Shown here: one piece after another, positions 33,506 to 42,397 of the stretch
Layout: the number at the start of each line of letters is the position of its first letter
Numbering within the stretch: position 1 is the stretch's first letter
From: Streptomyces kanamyceticus
GTDB lineage: Bacteria > Actinomycetota > Actinomycetes > Streptomycetales > Streptomycetaceae
Direction: 5' to 3'
Assembly: GCF_008704495.1 (NCBI RefSeq)
Contig: NZ_CP023699.1
Location: forward strand, 1,116,001-1,180,000
DNA: 64,000 nt
Notes under the pieces: generated by a model
What the model was told of the DNA's origin: nothing
Databases searched by the model: none
Seen by the model: the letters and a program-made list of their open reading frames with translations, nothing else
Position numbers and translations under genes: made by a program

Positions 33506-35389
33506 TCAGCCGCCGTGTTCGCTCCCGTCGTGCGGGACGCCGGACCCGCGCCCCCCGGGAGTGGGATCGCGGACGTCCTGTGCCTGGGCGAGGCCGATGC
33601 CGCGCTGGAACGCGGCCATCAGGCCCGGGTCGTGGCCGACGGGGTGCTCCGCGTCGGGGCGCGGCGCGGGGGCGTCGCGCAGCTGGGGCGCGAGGTGCTC
33701 CTGGGCGCGCCGCTTGGGGAGTTGGGGCTTGCCGACCCGGCCGCGCACGGCGCCGCCGTTGCGGGGGGTCGGGAGCGCGCCCGCGTGCTCGTCGGCGGCG
33801 GGCCGGTCCGTGGGCCGGATGCCGGGCACGGCGTCGGCGGGCGTCGGCCGCGCGCCGCGTGCTCCGCGTACGGGCAGCGGGGCGGGTCCCGCACCGTCGC
33901 CGCCGCGCCCGGGCAGGTCCTGGTGCGGCGGTACGGCGGTCGCTACCGGCTGGGCCGGTGGGGCGGGGGCCGGAGCGGGGGCGGCATGCGCGGCGTGTGT
34001 GACAGGAGCGACGGGAGTGGCGGCAGCGGCGGGCGCGGCCCGGGCGTCGTGCCGCGGAGGTGCGCCGTCGGGCGCCCCGCCCGGCGACGGCATGGGCGCG
34101 TCCCGTCGTACGTCCCCGGGGGCGGCTGCCCCCCGCGCCGCCGCCTCGGCCGCCGGGCGCCGCCGCTCGGCGGGCTCCATCTGCTGCTCGGCGCCGAGCA
34201 GTTCCTGCGGGACGATCAGTACGGCCTGCACACCGCCGTAGATGTTGGTCTGCAGCCGGACCGCGACGCCGTGTCTGCGGGCGAGCGCGGAGACCACGAA
34301 GAGGCCGATCCGCCCGTCCTGCAGCAGCCTTGCGACATTGACCTGGTCGGGGTCGGCGAGCAGCCGGTTCATCCTGCTCTGCTCGGCGAGGGGCATGCCC
34401 AGGCCCCGGTCCTCCACCTCGACGGCGAGTCCCGCGGTCACGAGGTTGGCGCGGAGCAGCACTTGGGTGTGCGGCGCGGAGAACACGGTGGCGTTCTCGA
34501 CGAGTTCGGCGAGCAGGTGGATGACGTCGGCCACCGCGTGCCCGCGCAGCGTGCCGTCGATCGGCGGCACCAGCTTGACCCGTGAGTACTGCTCGACCTC
34601 GGCGATCGCGGAGCGCATCACCTCCGTCATGGAGACCGGATTGCTCCACTGGCGGCGCGAGACGGCGCCGCCGAGCACGGCGAGGTTCTCGGCGTGCCTG
34701 CGGATGCGGGTCGCCAGGTGGTCGACGTGGAAGAGGCCCTTGAGCAGCTCGGGGTCCTCGACCTCGCTCTCCATCTCGTCGAGCAGGGAGATCTCGCGGT
34801 GCACCAGCGACTGCAGGCGCCGGGCGAGGTTGACGAAGACCTCGACCTTCTGTTCGCTGCCCGCCTGGCTGGAGAGCTGGGCCGCCTGTACGACGGCGTC
34901 GACGGCGGAGTCGTGAGCGCGGTTCAACTCGTCGGAGAGCAGGTCGAATTCGTCGCCGCCCGGGCGGGTGCGGCGGGCCGGTCTGGGGGCGGGCGGCTGG
35001 TCGCCGCGGCGCAGCTTCTCCACGACGCCGCGCAGGTCGGCCTGGCCGCGCGCGGTGGCGCGGCGCAGCGTGCCGACCCGGTCGCGCAGGGCCCGCGCGG
35101 CGCGGTCGGCGGCCACCGCGGCGATCACGATGCCGGAGAGCCCGACCACGGTGGCGGCGGCGAGCACGGCCAGCAGGGCGGGGCCCGGCCGCGTGCCGGT
35201 CGAGCGGAGCGTGAACAGGACGGCCGCGCAGGCGCTCAGCCCCACCGCGACGGCGGGCAGCACCGCGATGCGCAGCAGCTGGGGCCGTATGTGGGTCTCG
35301 GGCAGCGTGGCGGCACGGCTGCCCGGCCTGCCGTGCCGCCCGCCCTCACGGCGGTCTGCGCGTGCGGCGGGTGCGCGTAGGTGAGACAT
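33506..35389 (-). CDS. cvnA: conservon sensor histidine kinase-like protein (CvnA-type)
   Basis: At 627 residues, it has two hydrophobic segments near the N-terminus (about 35-60 and 70-95), a coiled region, a dimerisation-like helix (RRLQSLVHREISLLDEME) and an HATPase_c domain (about 285-400, with the N-box LAELVENATVFSAP, DRGLGMPLAEQ and GLFVVSALARRHGV). The last 200 residues are a Pro/Ala-rich disordered tail. It is the membrane sensor of the conservon. The usual phosphorylated His motif is not obvious, and many CvnA proteins have diverged there. No response regulator is nearby. The start ATG 35389 follows GAGGACGCAG. Confidence 0.9.
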   Translation of the reverse strand: MSHLRAPAARADRREGGRHGRPGSRAATLPETHIRPQLLRIAVLPAVAVGLSACAAVLFTLRSTGTRPGPALLAVLAAATVVGLSGIVIAAVAADRAARALRDRVGTLRRATARGQADLRGVVEKLRRGDQPPAPRPARRTRPGGDEFDLLSDELNRAHDSAVDAVVQAAQLSSQAGSEQKVEVFVNLARRLQSLVHREISLLDEMESEVEDPELLKGLFHVDHLATRIRRHAENLAVLGGAVSRRQWSNPVSMTEVMRSAIAEVEQYSRVKLVPPIDGTLRGHAVADVIHLLAELVENATVFSAPHTQVLLRANLVTAGLAVEVEDRGLGMPLAEQSRMNRLLADPDQVNVARLLQDGRIGLFVVSALARRHGVAVRLQTNIYGGVQAVLIVPQELLGAEQQMEPAERRRPAAEAAARGAAAPGDVRRDAPMPSPGGAPDGAPPRHDARAAPAAAATPVAPVTHAAHAAPAPAPAPPAQPVATAVPPHQDLPGRGGDGAGPAPLPVRGARGARPTPADAVPGIRPTDRPAADEHAGALPTPRNGGAVRGRVGKPQLPKRRAQEHLAPQLRDAPAPRPDAEHPVGHDPGLMAAFQRGIGLAQAQDVRDPTPGGRGSGVPHDGSEHGG

Positions 35390-35955
35390 CTGCGTCCTCG
35401 GTACGTTGCGACGGGGGTCCAGGGGTCGGCCCGACTGCTGATTGCGGCATCGCCGTGCCGGTCGGCAGGTCCGCGATGTGATCCCTGCGTCGCCCGACGG
35501 CCACTCACGGTAGTCGGCAACGCATCATGTGCGGTGGGCAGTTGACAAAGTCAGCCGGGCCGAGTCCCGCTCTGGTATGACGCCTCGCACGGGGGTCCGA
35601 TTAGCCTCGTACGCAGGTCCGATTCCCGCCTCGTTCGGGGGCCGACGGCGCGCCGCCTGGCGGCGGGAGGGCTCAGACGGCTACTGCCGTGCGTACGCCG
35701 GGTATTCGCTCCGGACGAGCGCCCTCGCGCCGCCCCCGTACGTCGACCCGTCGGCCGTCACGACCCGGGCGGGGCACGGCGTCAACGCGCGGCTCTCGAA
35801 GAACCCTCCACCGCGTACGGCGAGTTGACCCGGGGCCGTCAGCGGTCGGCCATCGCGGGGGCAAGCACGGCGGGCGGCCCACCGTCCGGGCCGACCCACG
35901 TGCGGGTATGGCGCGCCGTGCCTCCTCCGTCGCGGGAGGCACAGGGCGCCGGGGG
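35390..35955. other. 566-base gap upstream of the conservon
   Basis: I see no convincing gene here; the open frames are low-complexity and lack family-like sequence. It contains two direct copies of GGTCCGATT (35594-35602 and 35616-35624). It should hold the conservon promoter on the minus strand and the terminator region of the metallo-beta-lactamase-fold gene. Confidence 0.5.
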
Positions 35956-37158
35956 TTATCCGACCGGCGCCGCCTCGGGCTCCCCGCTCGCCGCGGCCGC
36001 CTCGGCGCCGGTGGCCCAGCCGCCGTCCGGCACTACCGCGACGCCCCGCCACCACGGCACACCGGGCACCGCGTCCGACCCGGGCTCGAACGGCTCGCCG
36101 GGGCAGGGCAGCGCGATCCTGGCCCCTTCGTCGCGCGCGGCGGCGAGGCTGCCCTCGCCGGGCTCCGACCACGGGTGCGGGGCGAGGTTGAAGGTGCCCC
36201 AGTGGATCGGCAGCATGACGCCCTGCGGCCGCCCGCCCTGGAGATCCAGATGGGCCCGCATGCCCTCCTGCGGAGTCATGTGGATGTCGGGCCAGAAATC
36301 GCTGTAGGCGCCGATCTGGATCATGGTGACGTCAAAGGGCCCGTGAGCCGCACCGATGCTGCTGAAGCTGGCCGCGCTCTGTGGTGTATCAGGCATATAG
36401 CCGGTGTCCCCGCTGTGGTACACCCGGTGCTCGGGCCCCGCGACCACCCAGGACGCCCACAGCGTGTGCTGCTGATTGCGCAGGCCACGGCCGCAGAAGT
36501 GCCGCGCGGGCGTGGCCGTCAGGGTCAGGTCCGCCACCTTCGCCGACTCGTGCCAGTCCAGCTCGTGCAGCCGCTCGGCGGGCACGCCCCAGCGCTCCAG
36601 GTGGGCGCCGACGCCCAGCGGCACCGCGAACACCGTGTCCGTACCGGCCAGGGCCTTGATCGTCGGCATGTCCAGGTGGTCGTAGTGATCGTGCGAGATC
36701 ACCACGGCGTCGACCGGGCCGAGCGCGTCGAGGGGCACCGGCACCGGGTGCAGCCGCTTGGGCCCCGCGAAGGCGAACGGCGAGCAGCGCTCGCCCCAGA
36801 CCGGGTCGATGAGCACCCGGCGCCCGTCGATCTCGACGAGAACGCTGGAGTGCCCCATCCAGGTGACCCGCAGCCCGTCGGCCGGTGGCCTCGCCAGGTC
36901 GGCGAGGGTCGTGGCGTGCACCGGGACCGTGCCGGTGGGGCCGCGCCGCACGCGCTCCTCCTTGCGGAAGTAGATCTTCGCGAACTCCGCGGTCGACCCG
37001 GTCGGCCTGGTCCGCGCCCCGACGGGGTTCTGGAACGTGCCCTCCGCGACGGAGAAGTTCGGGGACCTGCGGATCCGCGCCATCCGCGCACCCGTCGGAT
37101 CCGCTCCGAAGGCGGCGGGCCGCAGGGAGCGCAGCCCGGGAATCAGGGACCGGGACAC
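35956..37158 (-). CDS. MBL-fold metallo-hydrolase, NAPE-PLD-like
   Basis: This 400-residue metallo-beta-lactamase-fold protein of the UlaG/NAPE-phospholipase D-like group has the zinc motif VISHDHYDHLD (HxHxDH) and further ligands in ARHFCGRG and YHSGDTGYMPD. Other family marks are TWMGHSSVLVEIDG and PIHWGTFNLAPHPW. Members hydrolyse N-acylphosphatidylethanolamines or other phosphodiesters; the natural substrate is unknown here. GTG 37158 was chosen because CAGGAGGT lies directly upstream. Confidence 0.88.
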   Translation of the reverse strand: MSRSLIPGLRSLRPAAFGADPTGARMARIRRSPNFSVAEGTFQNPVGARTRPTGSTAEFAKIYFRKEERVRRGPTGTVPVHATTLADLARPPADGLRVTWMGHSSVLVEIDGRRVLIDPVWGERCSPFAFAGPKRLHPVPVPLDALGPVDAVVISHDHYDHLDMPTIKALAGTDTVFAVPLGVGAHLERWGVPAERLHELDWHESAKVADLTLTATPARHFCGRGLRNQQHTLWASWVVAGPEHRVYHSGDTGYMPDTPQSAASFSSIGAAHGPFDVTMIQIGAYSDFWPDIHMTPQEGMRAHLDLQGGRPQGVMLPIHWGTFNLAPHPWSEPGEGSLAAARDEGARIALPCPGEPFEPGSDAVPGVPWWRGVAVVPDGGWATGAEAAAASGEPEAAPVG

Positions 37159-37333
37159 GGGACCTCCTGAAGGGGGGTGGATAGGCCACACCATTATGTC
37201 CAAGGCCTCCGACAGCGGCCGCTCCGAGGGGGCCGTTACGGCTGCTTCCAGGGGGTGCCTGCCCGGATGTCACATTCCGAGCCCCGCCATCCGTCGCATC
37301 AGTACCCGGTGAACGGCACCGGAGCACGACACC

Positions 37334-37361
37334 ACGTACGACGTACGACGTACGACGTACG
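37334..37361. repeat. four perfect heptamer repeats ACGTACG
   Basis: ACGTACG is repeated four times head to tail (starts 37334, 37341, 37348, 37355), just before the ribosome binding site of the CMD-family gene. Each unit is itself palindromic, so the array could form hairpins or bind a dimeric regulator. Confidence 0.8.
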
Positions 37362-37379
37362 ACCTCGGAGGTGGCCCCC

Positions 37380-37958
37380 ATGGCCCGCATCTCGCTCACC
37401 CCGCGCCGCACGCTCCTCTTCCGGATCATGGAGTGGTACTCCAAGCGCGTCTACGGAAAGGTCCTCGACCCGGGCAAGGCCCTGGCCCACAACCCGCGCG
37501 CCCTCTGGTCCTACCTCCGCTTCGAGCAGAGCCTGGCGAAGTGGAACAAGCTGGACGCCGGCCTCAAGCAGCTGGCCGTGATGGCGTCCGCCGCCTCGAT
37601 CGGCTGCTCCTGGTGCATGGACTTCGGATTCTGGGAGGGGCACAAGCACGGCATGGACGTGCGCAAGCTGCACGACGTGCCCGCCTGGCGCGACAGCGAC
37701 GCGTACACCCCGCTGGAGCGGGACGTCATGGAGTACGCGGAGGCGATGACCGCGAACCCGCCGACCGTCGACGACGACCTCGCCGAACGGCTACGCATCC
37801 GCCTCGGCGAGCCCGCCTTCGTCGAGCTGACCGCGATGATCGCCATGGAGAACTACCGCTCGCGCTTCAACTCCGCGCTCGGCCTCACCAGCCAGGGCTT
37901 CAAGGACTCCTGCGACCTGCGGGACGCACGGGGTGCACAGGGCCGGGTCACCGGGTGA
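37380..37958 (+). CDS. carboxymuconolactone decarboxylase-family protein
   Basis: At 192 residues, it has the AhpD-like CMD fold, with LKQLAVMASAASIGCSWCMDFGF carrying the CxxC redox pair and a downstream His (GHKHG). Family members include peroxidase-like and decarboxylase proteins; CxxC-containing ones usually have a peroxide-related function. The next gene, a TetR regulator, begins 49 nt downstream and may control this pair. ATG 37380 follows GGAGGTGGCCCCC; the heptamer repeat lies just upstream. Confidence 0.85.
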   Translation: MARISLTPRRTLLFRIMEWYSKRVYGKVLDPGKALAHNPRALWSYLRFEQSLAKWNKLDAGLKQLAVMASAASIGCSWCMDFGFWEGHKHGMDVRKLHDVPAWRDSDAYTPLERDVMEYAEAMTANPPTVDDDLAERLRIRLGEPAFVELTAMIAMENYRSRFNSALGLTSQGFKDSCDLRDARGAQGRVTG

Positions 37959-38007
37959 GCGAACGCCGATTCGGGTGGCGCACGCGCGCGTGGGTAGGGT
38001 GCACGGC

Positions 38008-38607
38008 GTGACTGGGGTGCGGCTGAGCGTGGCGGAGCGTCGGGCGGAACTCCTCGCCGCCACCGTCGAACAGATCGAGGCGCGGGGAGTCGCCGCCGTG
38101 CGCATCGCCGATGTCGCCGCGTCGCTCGGGGTGAGCAACGCGCTGGTCCTGTACCACTTCTCGACCAAGGAGCGGCTCGTCGCCGCGGCCTTCGAGCACG
38201 CGGCGCGGGCCGACCTGGCGCGGCTGCGCGGGATCCTCACCCGCCGCACCTCCGCGCTGCGCAGGCTGCGCGCGGCCGTGCGCTGGTACGCGCCGACCGG
38301 GCAGGCCAAGGGCTGGCGCCTGTTGATAGAGGGCTGGTCGGCCGCGCTGCGGGCGGTCACGCGCGACCTCGACCAGCAGTGGAAGGCCGCGCTCGCCGAG
38401 GTCATCGAGGAGGGCACGGCCACGGGCGAGTTCCGCTGCGCGGATCCGAAGGGCGCGGCCCTGCGGCTCACCGCGCTGCTCGACGGGCTCGCCGTGCAGA
38501 TGACGGCGTACGACGGCGCGGTGTCCCGCGCCAGGACGCGGGCCTGGGCCGACGCCGCCCTGGCCCGTGAACTGGGCCTGTCGGAGAACGACTTGCGGGC
38601 GGCGTAG
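38008..38607 (+). CDS. TetR-family transcriptional regulator
   Basis: At 199 residues, it has an N-terminal TetR helix-turn-helix (about 10-60, with GVAAVRIADVAASLGVSNALVLYHFSTKERL) and a helical ligand-binding C-terminal domain. The GTG at 38008 follows GTAGGG with suitable spacing. It is located after the CMD gene on the same strand. The 19-nt gap to the convergent SIMPL gene holds no obvious terminator. Confidence 0.9.
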   Translation: MTGVRLSVAERRAELLAATVEQIEARGVAAVRIADVAASLGVSNALVLYHFSTKERLVAAAFEHAARADLARLRGILTRRTSALRRLRAAVRWYAPTGQAKGWRLLIEGWSAALRAVTRDLDQQWKAALAEVIEEGTATGEFRCADPKGAALRLTALLDGLAVQMTAYDGAVSRARTRAWADAALARELGLSENDLRAA

Positions 38608-38626
38608 CCCCCGGGGCCCGCGGCGG

Positions 38627-39361
38627 CTAGCGCAGTTCGAACACCGCCGTCACGGAGACCTCGTCCTGGATCTGTCCCGGCGCCACCGGCACGTCCTCCT
38701 TCGCGAACGCGGCCACCGGCATCGGCACCGGCCGCGGGCGCCCGCCGTCACTCTCGTCGAGCGAGACCAGTCGGCCAAGGCGACGCCCGGACAGCTTGGC
38801 GTACTGCGCGGCCTTGGCGCGGGCGTCCTTGTACGCGGCGTCGCGCGCCCGGGCCCGCAGCGCGCCCGCGTCCGCGACGTCGAACGCCACCGAGTGGACG
38901 CGCCCCGCGTCACCGGTCGCGGCCACGACCGCCTGGACCACCACGCCCGTCCTGTCGATCGCGCGGATCTTGATCGAGAACGCCTGCGACGCCTGGTAGC
39001 CGGTGAGCTTCGAGGACCCGTTCTCGTCCTGGTGGACGGCGGCGAGCGACAGGCTCTCCGTCGTGACGTCCTTGTCGGCCACGCCCGCCTTGCGGACGGC
39101 TGCCAGCAGCGCGTTCGCCGCCGAGTTCTGCGCGGCCAGCGCCTTGTCCGCGGTCTTCTCGGTGACCTCGACGCCCGCACTGAGCACGGCCAGGTCGGGC
39201 GCGGCGGACGCGCTGCCCGCGCCGGTCACGGTGACCGTGGTGACGGGAGCGGGGGCGGTCGCCGGTGCGGCGGGGGCGGGCGCGGCGACGGCGGGCGCGG
39301 CGGGCAGTCCGAGTGCGGCGAGCGCCACGACGACGGCACTGACGGAACGTACTGCGTGCAT
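38627..39361 (-). CDS. secreted SIMPL-domain protein
   Basis: This 244-residue protein has an N-terminal signal peptide (MHAVRSVSAVVVALAALGLP, then AAPAVAA) and a SIMPL/BP26-type domain (VTVTGAGSASAAPDLAVLSAGVEV, ARARDAAYKDARAKAAQYAKLSG, LGRLVSLDES). Relatives form oligomeric channel-like rings outside the membrane; their role is unclear. It marks the left border of the bicyclomycin cluster and is probably an unrelated chromosomal gene. Confidence 0.87.
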   Translation of the reverse strand: MHAVRSVSAVVVALAALGLPAAPAVAAPAPAAPATAPAPVTTVTVTGAGSASAAPDLAVLSAGVEVTEKTADKALAAQNSAANALLAAVRKAGVADKDVTTESLSLAAVHQDENGSSKLTGYQASQAFSIKIRAIDRTGVVVQAVVAATGDAGRVHSVAFDVADAGALRARARDAAYKDARAKAAQYAKLSGRRLGRLVSLDESDGGRPRPVPMPVAAFAKEDVPVAPGQIQDEVSVTAVFELR

Positions 39362-39500
39362 ACGGGGGTTCCTTCCGGCTCTCCGCCCCTCCAGGGACGG
39401 TTCGCGGTCATCCCAGCACCGGCGCCCGCGGCCGCGCCCGCGCCACTCCCGCCCTGTCACCTCACCGGTCCAGTACCGGCCGCCAGGTGCGCGCCCCGCC

Positions 39501-40436
39501 TCAGTACAGACCCGTGGTGTCCTCCCGGTAGGTGTTGTCGAGGATGTCGTCGAGGAAGGTCCCGAACCCCGCCTCCAGGCGCAGGCCGCCGCCCGGCTCG
39601 TAGGCGAACAGGCCGGGACAGACGCGGTCGTCGAGCGTGCTGTCCACGAACAGGGCGTACGAGAAGCGGTCGGGCTTGGCCCCGCCGCTCGGCGGCTGGC
39701 GCACCACGCGGTGGGCCACCGCGGCCACCGGCGTCGCGGTGTGCCGGGTCAGGATCTCCATCGCACAGCCGAAGTTGACGATGAAGGTGCCGGGAATCGG
39801 GTCGATGGGACGCCAGCCGCCGTCCCTGTCCACCTCGAGACCGCGCTCGGTGGACCGCAGGACCGTCACCCAGCCCGAGTCCTTGTGGATGTTCAGGCCG
39901 CGCGCGGCGACCTCGGGACGGAAGTGGTTGAAGGTCAGGGTGTGCGTGCCGTGCGGGGTCAGGCTGTGCCCGGTGGCCTCGTCCCACAGCGCGCGCGGCA
40001 GGTCGAGGCGGGCGAGCACCGCACGCTGGACGGCGAGCGCGAAGTCACGCATGTGCTCGGCCTGCCGGGCGAGCGCGGCCGGATAGACCCGGTCCCACCA
40101 GGTCTTCTCCAGGAAGAACTGTTCGGTCTGGTCGGCGTCGCGGCAGAAGTAGCCCTGGTGTCGGCCGAGTTGCTCCGAGGTCCAGCGGTGGAAGCCGCGG
40201 TAGGAGTCTTGCGGCCCGTCCCCGGCTCCTCCTCCCCGCAGGTAGAAGGAGCGCGCGAAGCGGTCCCCCGCCGACAGTTCGGTCCCGGCGGGCTGCTTCA
40301 CGTAGAAGAAGCCGTCCTTCAGCGCGCGCCGCAGTCCGTCGGTGGCGGTGAAGTGCAGCTGTCCGCCGCGCAGTTCGGCCAGCTGCCAGCCCCGCAGGGC
40401 GGCGGCGGGGATCGGGTGTCCCGCTGCCGTGCTCAT
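39501..40436 (-). CDS. bcmG: 2-oxoglutarate/Fe(II) dioxygenase, bicyclomycin BcmG-type
   Basis: This 311-residue isopenicillin-N-synthase-like dioxygenase has the iron ligands His184 and Asp186 (NIHKDSGW) and His242 (AHRVV), and the 2-oxoglutarate Arg257 in DRFSY. It is one of five related dioxygenases in the bicyclomycin cluster; each oxidises the cyclo(Ile-Leu) scaffold or a later intermediate using 2-oxoglutarate and oxygen in the cytosol. The specific step cannot be read from the sequence, and the letter is given by gene order relative to the described clusters. Its ATG overlaps the bcmF stop (ATGA). It is the last gene of the oxidase operon. Confidence 0.88.
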   Translation of the reverse strand: MSTAAGHPIPAAALRGWQLAELRGGQLHFTATDGLRRALKDGFFYVKQPAGTELSAGDRFARSFYLRGGGAGDGPQDSYRGFHRWTSEQLGRHQGYFCRDADQTEQFFLEKTWWDRVYPAALARQAEHMRDFALAVQRAVLARLDLPRALWDEATGHSLTPHGTHTLTFNHFRPEVAARGLNIHKDSGWVTVLRSTERGLEVDRDGGWRPIDPIPGTFIVNFGCAMEILTRHTATPVAAVAHRVVRQPPSGGAKPDRFSYALFVDSTLDDRVCPGLFAYEPGGGLRLEAGFGTFLDDILDNTYREDTTGLY

Positions 40437-41311
40437 ACGCGGGAGTGGAATGCGTAGCCGAGCTTGCCCGCCTTCTCCACCGAGAAGTCGCGGAAGCTCT
40501 GGTACTCGCGCAGTCTCCCCCCGGTGTCGTACTGGTAGAGCGACATGTCGTAGCGGGGGCCCATGTAGACCGTGAAGGAGGAGCGGTCCGGGGTGCCCGC
40601 GTCCGGGCGCAGCTCCGGCACGCGGTGGTAGACGGCGGTCACGGGCCTCGGCAGCTTCCTGGTCAGGACCCGGAAGGCGTCGCCGAGATTGACGGTGAAG
40701 TGTCCTGGGCGCTCGCGCACCGGCAGCCAGCGGCCCTCGTGGAGGATCTCGTAGCCGGGCTTGTCGGTGCAGATCGTGGTGATGAACCCGCTGTCGGAGT
40801 GCTCGACGATCCCGGCACGGTCGCTCAGGCCCGCGCGGTAGTGGTTGACCGTCGTGTAGCACAGGCCGGTGTCCTGGCGGGCGCCGCCGGTGATGAGGTC
40901 GCGGTCGCCCTCGGGCACGCCCGCCGTATCGAACACTCCGTAGAGGACGTCCAGGGTCAGCTGCCGCATCCACCGCAGCACCGCGGTGACGTCGTCCGGC
41001 AGGTACTCCTGCCACAGGAAGCTTTCGAGCTGGAGCTGTTCGACCTGGTCGGGCCGGTCCTCGTAGCCCAGTTTGGAGGCCGCGTGGCCGTGTTCGCGGT
41101 GGCCTCGGTGGCGTTCGCCGGGGTGTCCGGTCGCGGGTTCGTAGAAGCTGCGGCAGAAGGCGAGGCCCGCGCTCACGTCGAGGCCGTCGGGGACCGCCAC
41201 GTTGAACGCGCCGAGAGTGAGCGACTGTTCGGCGTCGGCCTGGGAGGCGAACCGCAGGGTGCCCGCCTCGTCGACCTCGGCCGCGGGGAGGGTGAGGGTG
41301 TCCGTCGTCAT
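40433..41311 (-). CDS. bcmF: 2-oxoglutarate/Fe(II) dioxygenase, bicyclomycin BcmF-type
   Basis: This 292-residue dioxygenase has His171 and Asp173 (EHSDSGF) and His229 (YHRVP) as iron ligands and Arg243 (DRSSF) for 2-oxoglutarate. It is the most divergent of the five paralogues around the first ligand, with SD in place of KD/RD, which may reflect a different reaction such as desaturation; that is a guess. Start ATG 41311 follows CAGGAGCGTCG. This gene is the only one in the chain not coupled to its upstream neighbour: 117 nt with three 18-bp repeats separate it from bcmE. Confidence 0.87.
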   Translation of the reverse strand: MTTDTLTLPAAEVDEAGTLRFASQADAEQSLTLGAFNVAVPDGLDVSAGLAFCRSFYEPATGHPGERHRGHREHGHAASKLGYEDRPDQVEQLQLESFLWQEYLPDDVTAVLRWMRQLTLDVLYGVFDTAGVPEGDRDLITGGARQDTGLCYTTVNHYRAGLSDRAGIVEHSDSGFITTICTDKPGYEILHEGRWLPVRERPGHFTVNLGDAFRVLTRKLPRPVTAVYHRVPELRPDAGTPDRSSFTVYMGPRYDMSLYQYDTGGRLREYQSFRDFSVEKAGKLGYAFHSRV

Positions 41312-41346
41312 GGTGCGACGCTCCTGTCTCGGTCGGTTCCCAGAGA

Positions 41347-41400
41347 TCCCGAAGGCTCCAGAGATCCCGAAGGTGCTGAAGGTCCCGAAGGTGCTGTGCC
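41347..41400. repeat. three 18-bp direct repeats between bcmE and bcmF
   Basis: Units start at 41347, 41365 and 41383 with the shared core TCCCGAAGG and an exact 18-bp period; the second and third also share TGCTG. They occupy the only real gap inside the oxidase chain and would be in the mRNA between bcmE and bcmF. Confidence 0.75.
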
Positions 41401-41428
41401 GGTGCCTGCCGTGGTGCCCGCGTCGCCG

Positions 41429-42397
41429 CTACAGCGCGCCGTCGTCGTCATAGGTCCGTCTCACCTCCTGGGCGGCGAAGTCCGCGACCGACTGCACGGG
41501 GTGCGCCGTACCCTCGTCGAGCCGGTAGACGGTGCCGTCGAGTGCGGAGTCGAGGAACGTCACGTACGAGATGCGGTCGGGCCTGCCCGCGGGGCGCTCG
41601 GTGGAGACCACGCCGTGCACGTTCGCGCGCACCGGCCGGGACAGGGCGGAGGTGAGCACCTCGATCGAGCTGCCGAAGTTCACGATGAAGCAGCCGGGTT
41701 CGGGGTTCACGGCCCCCAGCTCCCCGTCGATGAGCGCGAGCAGGCCCGGCTCGGTGGAGCGCAGTACGGTCACCCACCCCGAGTCACGGTGGAACTTGCA
41801 GCCGCGGGTCGCCTTGCGCGAGCGGAAGTGGTTGAAGGCGAGCATCTGGTGTCCGCCGTGCTCGGAGAGGCCGCCGGACACCTCGTTCCACAGGTGCGGC
41901 GGGACGTCCACGTGCCGCAGGACCGCGCGGAGGACGCCGACGCCGAGGCCGGTCATCCGCTGTCCGAGGGCCGCGACCTCGGACGGCAGCAGCGGCCAGT
42001 TGCCCTTCTCTACGTAGAAGTTCTCCCACTGGTCGTGCTCGCGGTCGAAGTAGCCCTGGTAGTCGCCGGGTACGTCGGTGTCGCGGAAGCCCCGGTAGCG
42101 GTCGAGGGCATCGCCCGCCGGGTCCTCGTGGAAGTGCGCGGCGAACCGGTCCCCGGCGTCGGTGTCGAGCCCTTCGGGGATGCGCAGCAGGAAGAACCCC
42201 ATGGCCAGGGCGCGGTCGAAGCCTCCTTCGCGTTCGAAGAGCAGCTCGTCGCCGTCGATCCTGGAGCGTTCGAGGTCGACCGCGGGGTAGGCGGTCCTCG
42301 CCTGCCGCTCGCCCGGCATCGGCGGCAGGCTGACCGGGGGCCTGACGGTGTCGGGGTGGCCGAGGTCCCGTGCCGTACGGGAGTTGGAGGTGGTCAT
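41429..42397 (-). CDS. bcmE: 2-oxoglutarate/Fe(II) dioxygenase, bicyclomycin BcmE-type
   Basis: This 322-residue dioxygenase has His203 and Asp205 (KFHRDSGW) and His261 (VHGVV) as iron ligands and Arg275 (DRISY) for 2-oxoglutarate. It is close to bcmG in its active-site sequence (HxDSGWVTVLRSTE in both), which suggests recent duplication. It has a 40-residue N-terminal extension before the family core. The ATG at 42397 overlaps the stop of the P450 gene as ATGA. The reaction order among the six oxidases is known from published reconstitution, not from this sequence. Confidence 0.88.
   Translation of the reverse strand: MTTSNSRTARDLGHPDTVRPPVSLPPMPGERQARTAYPAVDLERSRIDGDELLFEREGGFDRALAMGFFLLRIPEGLDTDAGDRFAAHFHEDPAGDALDRYRGFRDTDVPGDYQGYFDREHDQWENFYVEKGNWPLLPSEVAALGQRMTGLGVGVLRAVLRHVDVPPHLWNEVSGGLSEHGGHQMLAFNHFRSRKATRGCKFHRDSGWVTVLRSTEPGLLALIDGELGAVNPEPGCFIVNFGSSIEVLTSALSRPVRANVHGVVSTERPAGRPDRISYVTFLDSALDGTVYRLDEGTAHPVQSVADFAAQEVRRTYDDDGAL

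Noticed and set aside
35529..35828. 99-codon plus-strand frame in the gap upstream of the conservon
   Set aside because: No ribosome binding site, no domain-like sequence and atypical composition for a small Streptomyces protein.
41347..41400. CRISPR array
   Set aside because: The 18-bp units are contiguous and degenerate with no spacers, and no cas genes are present in the window.
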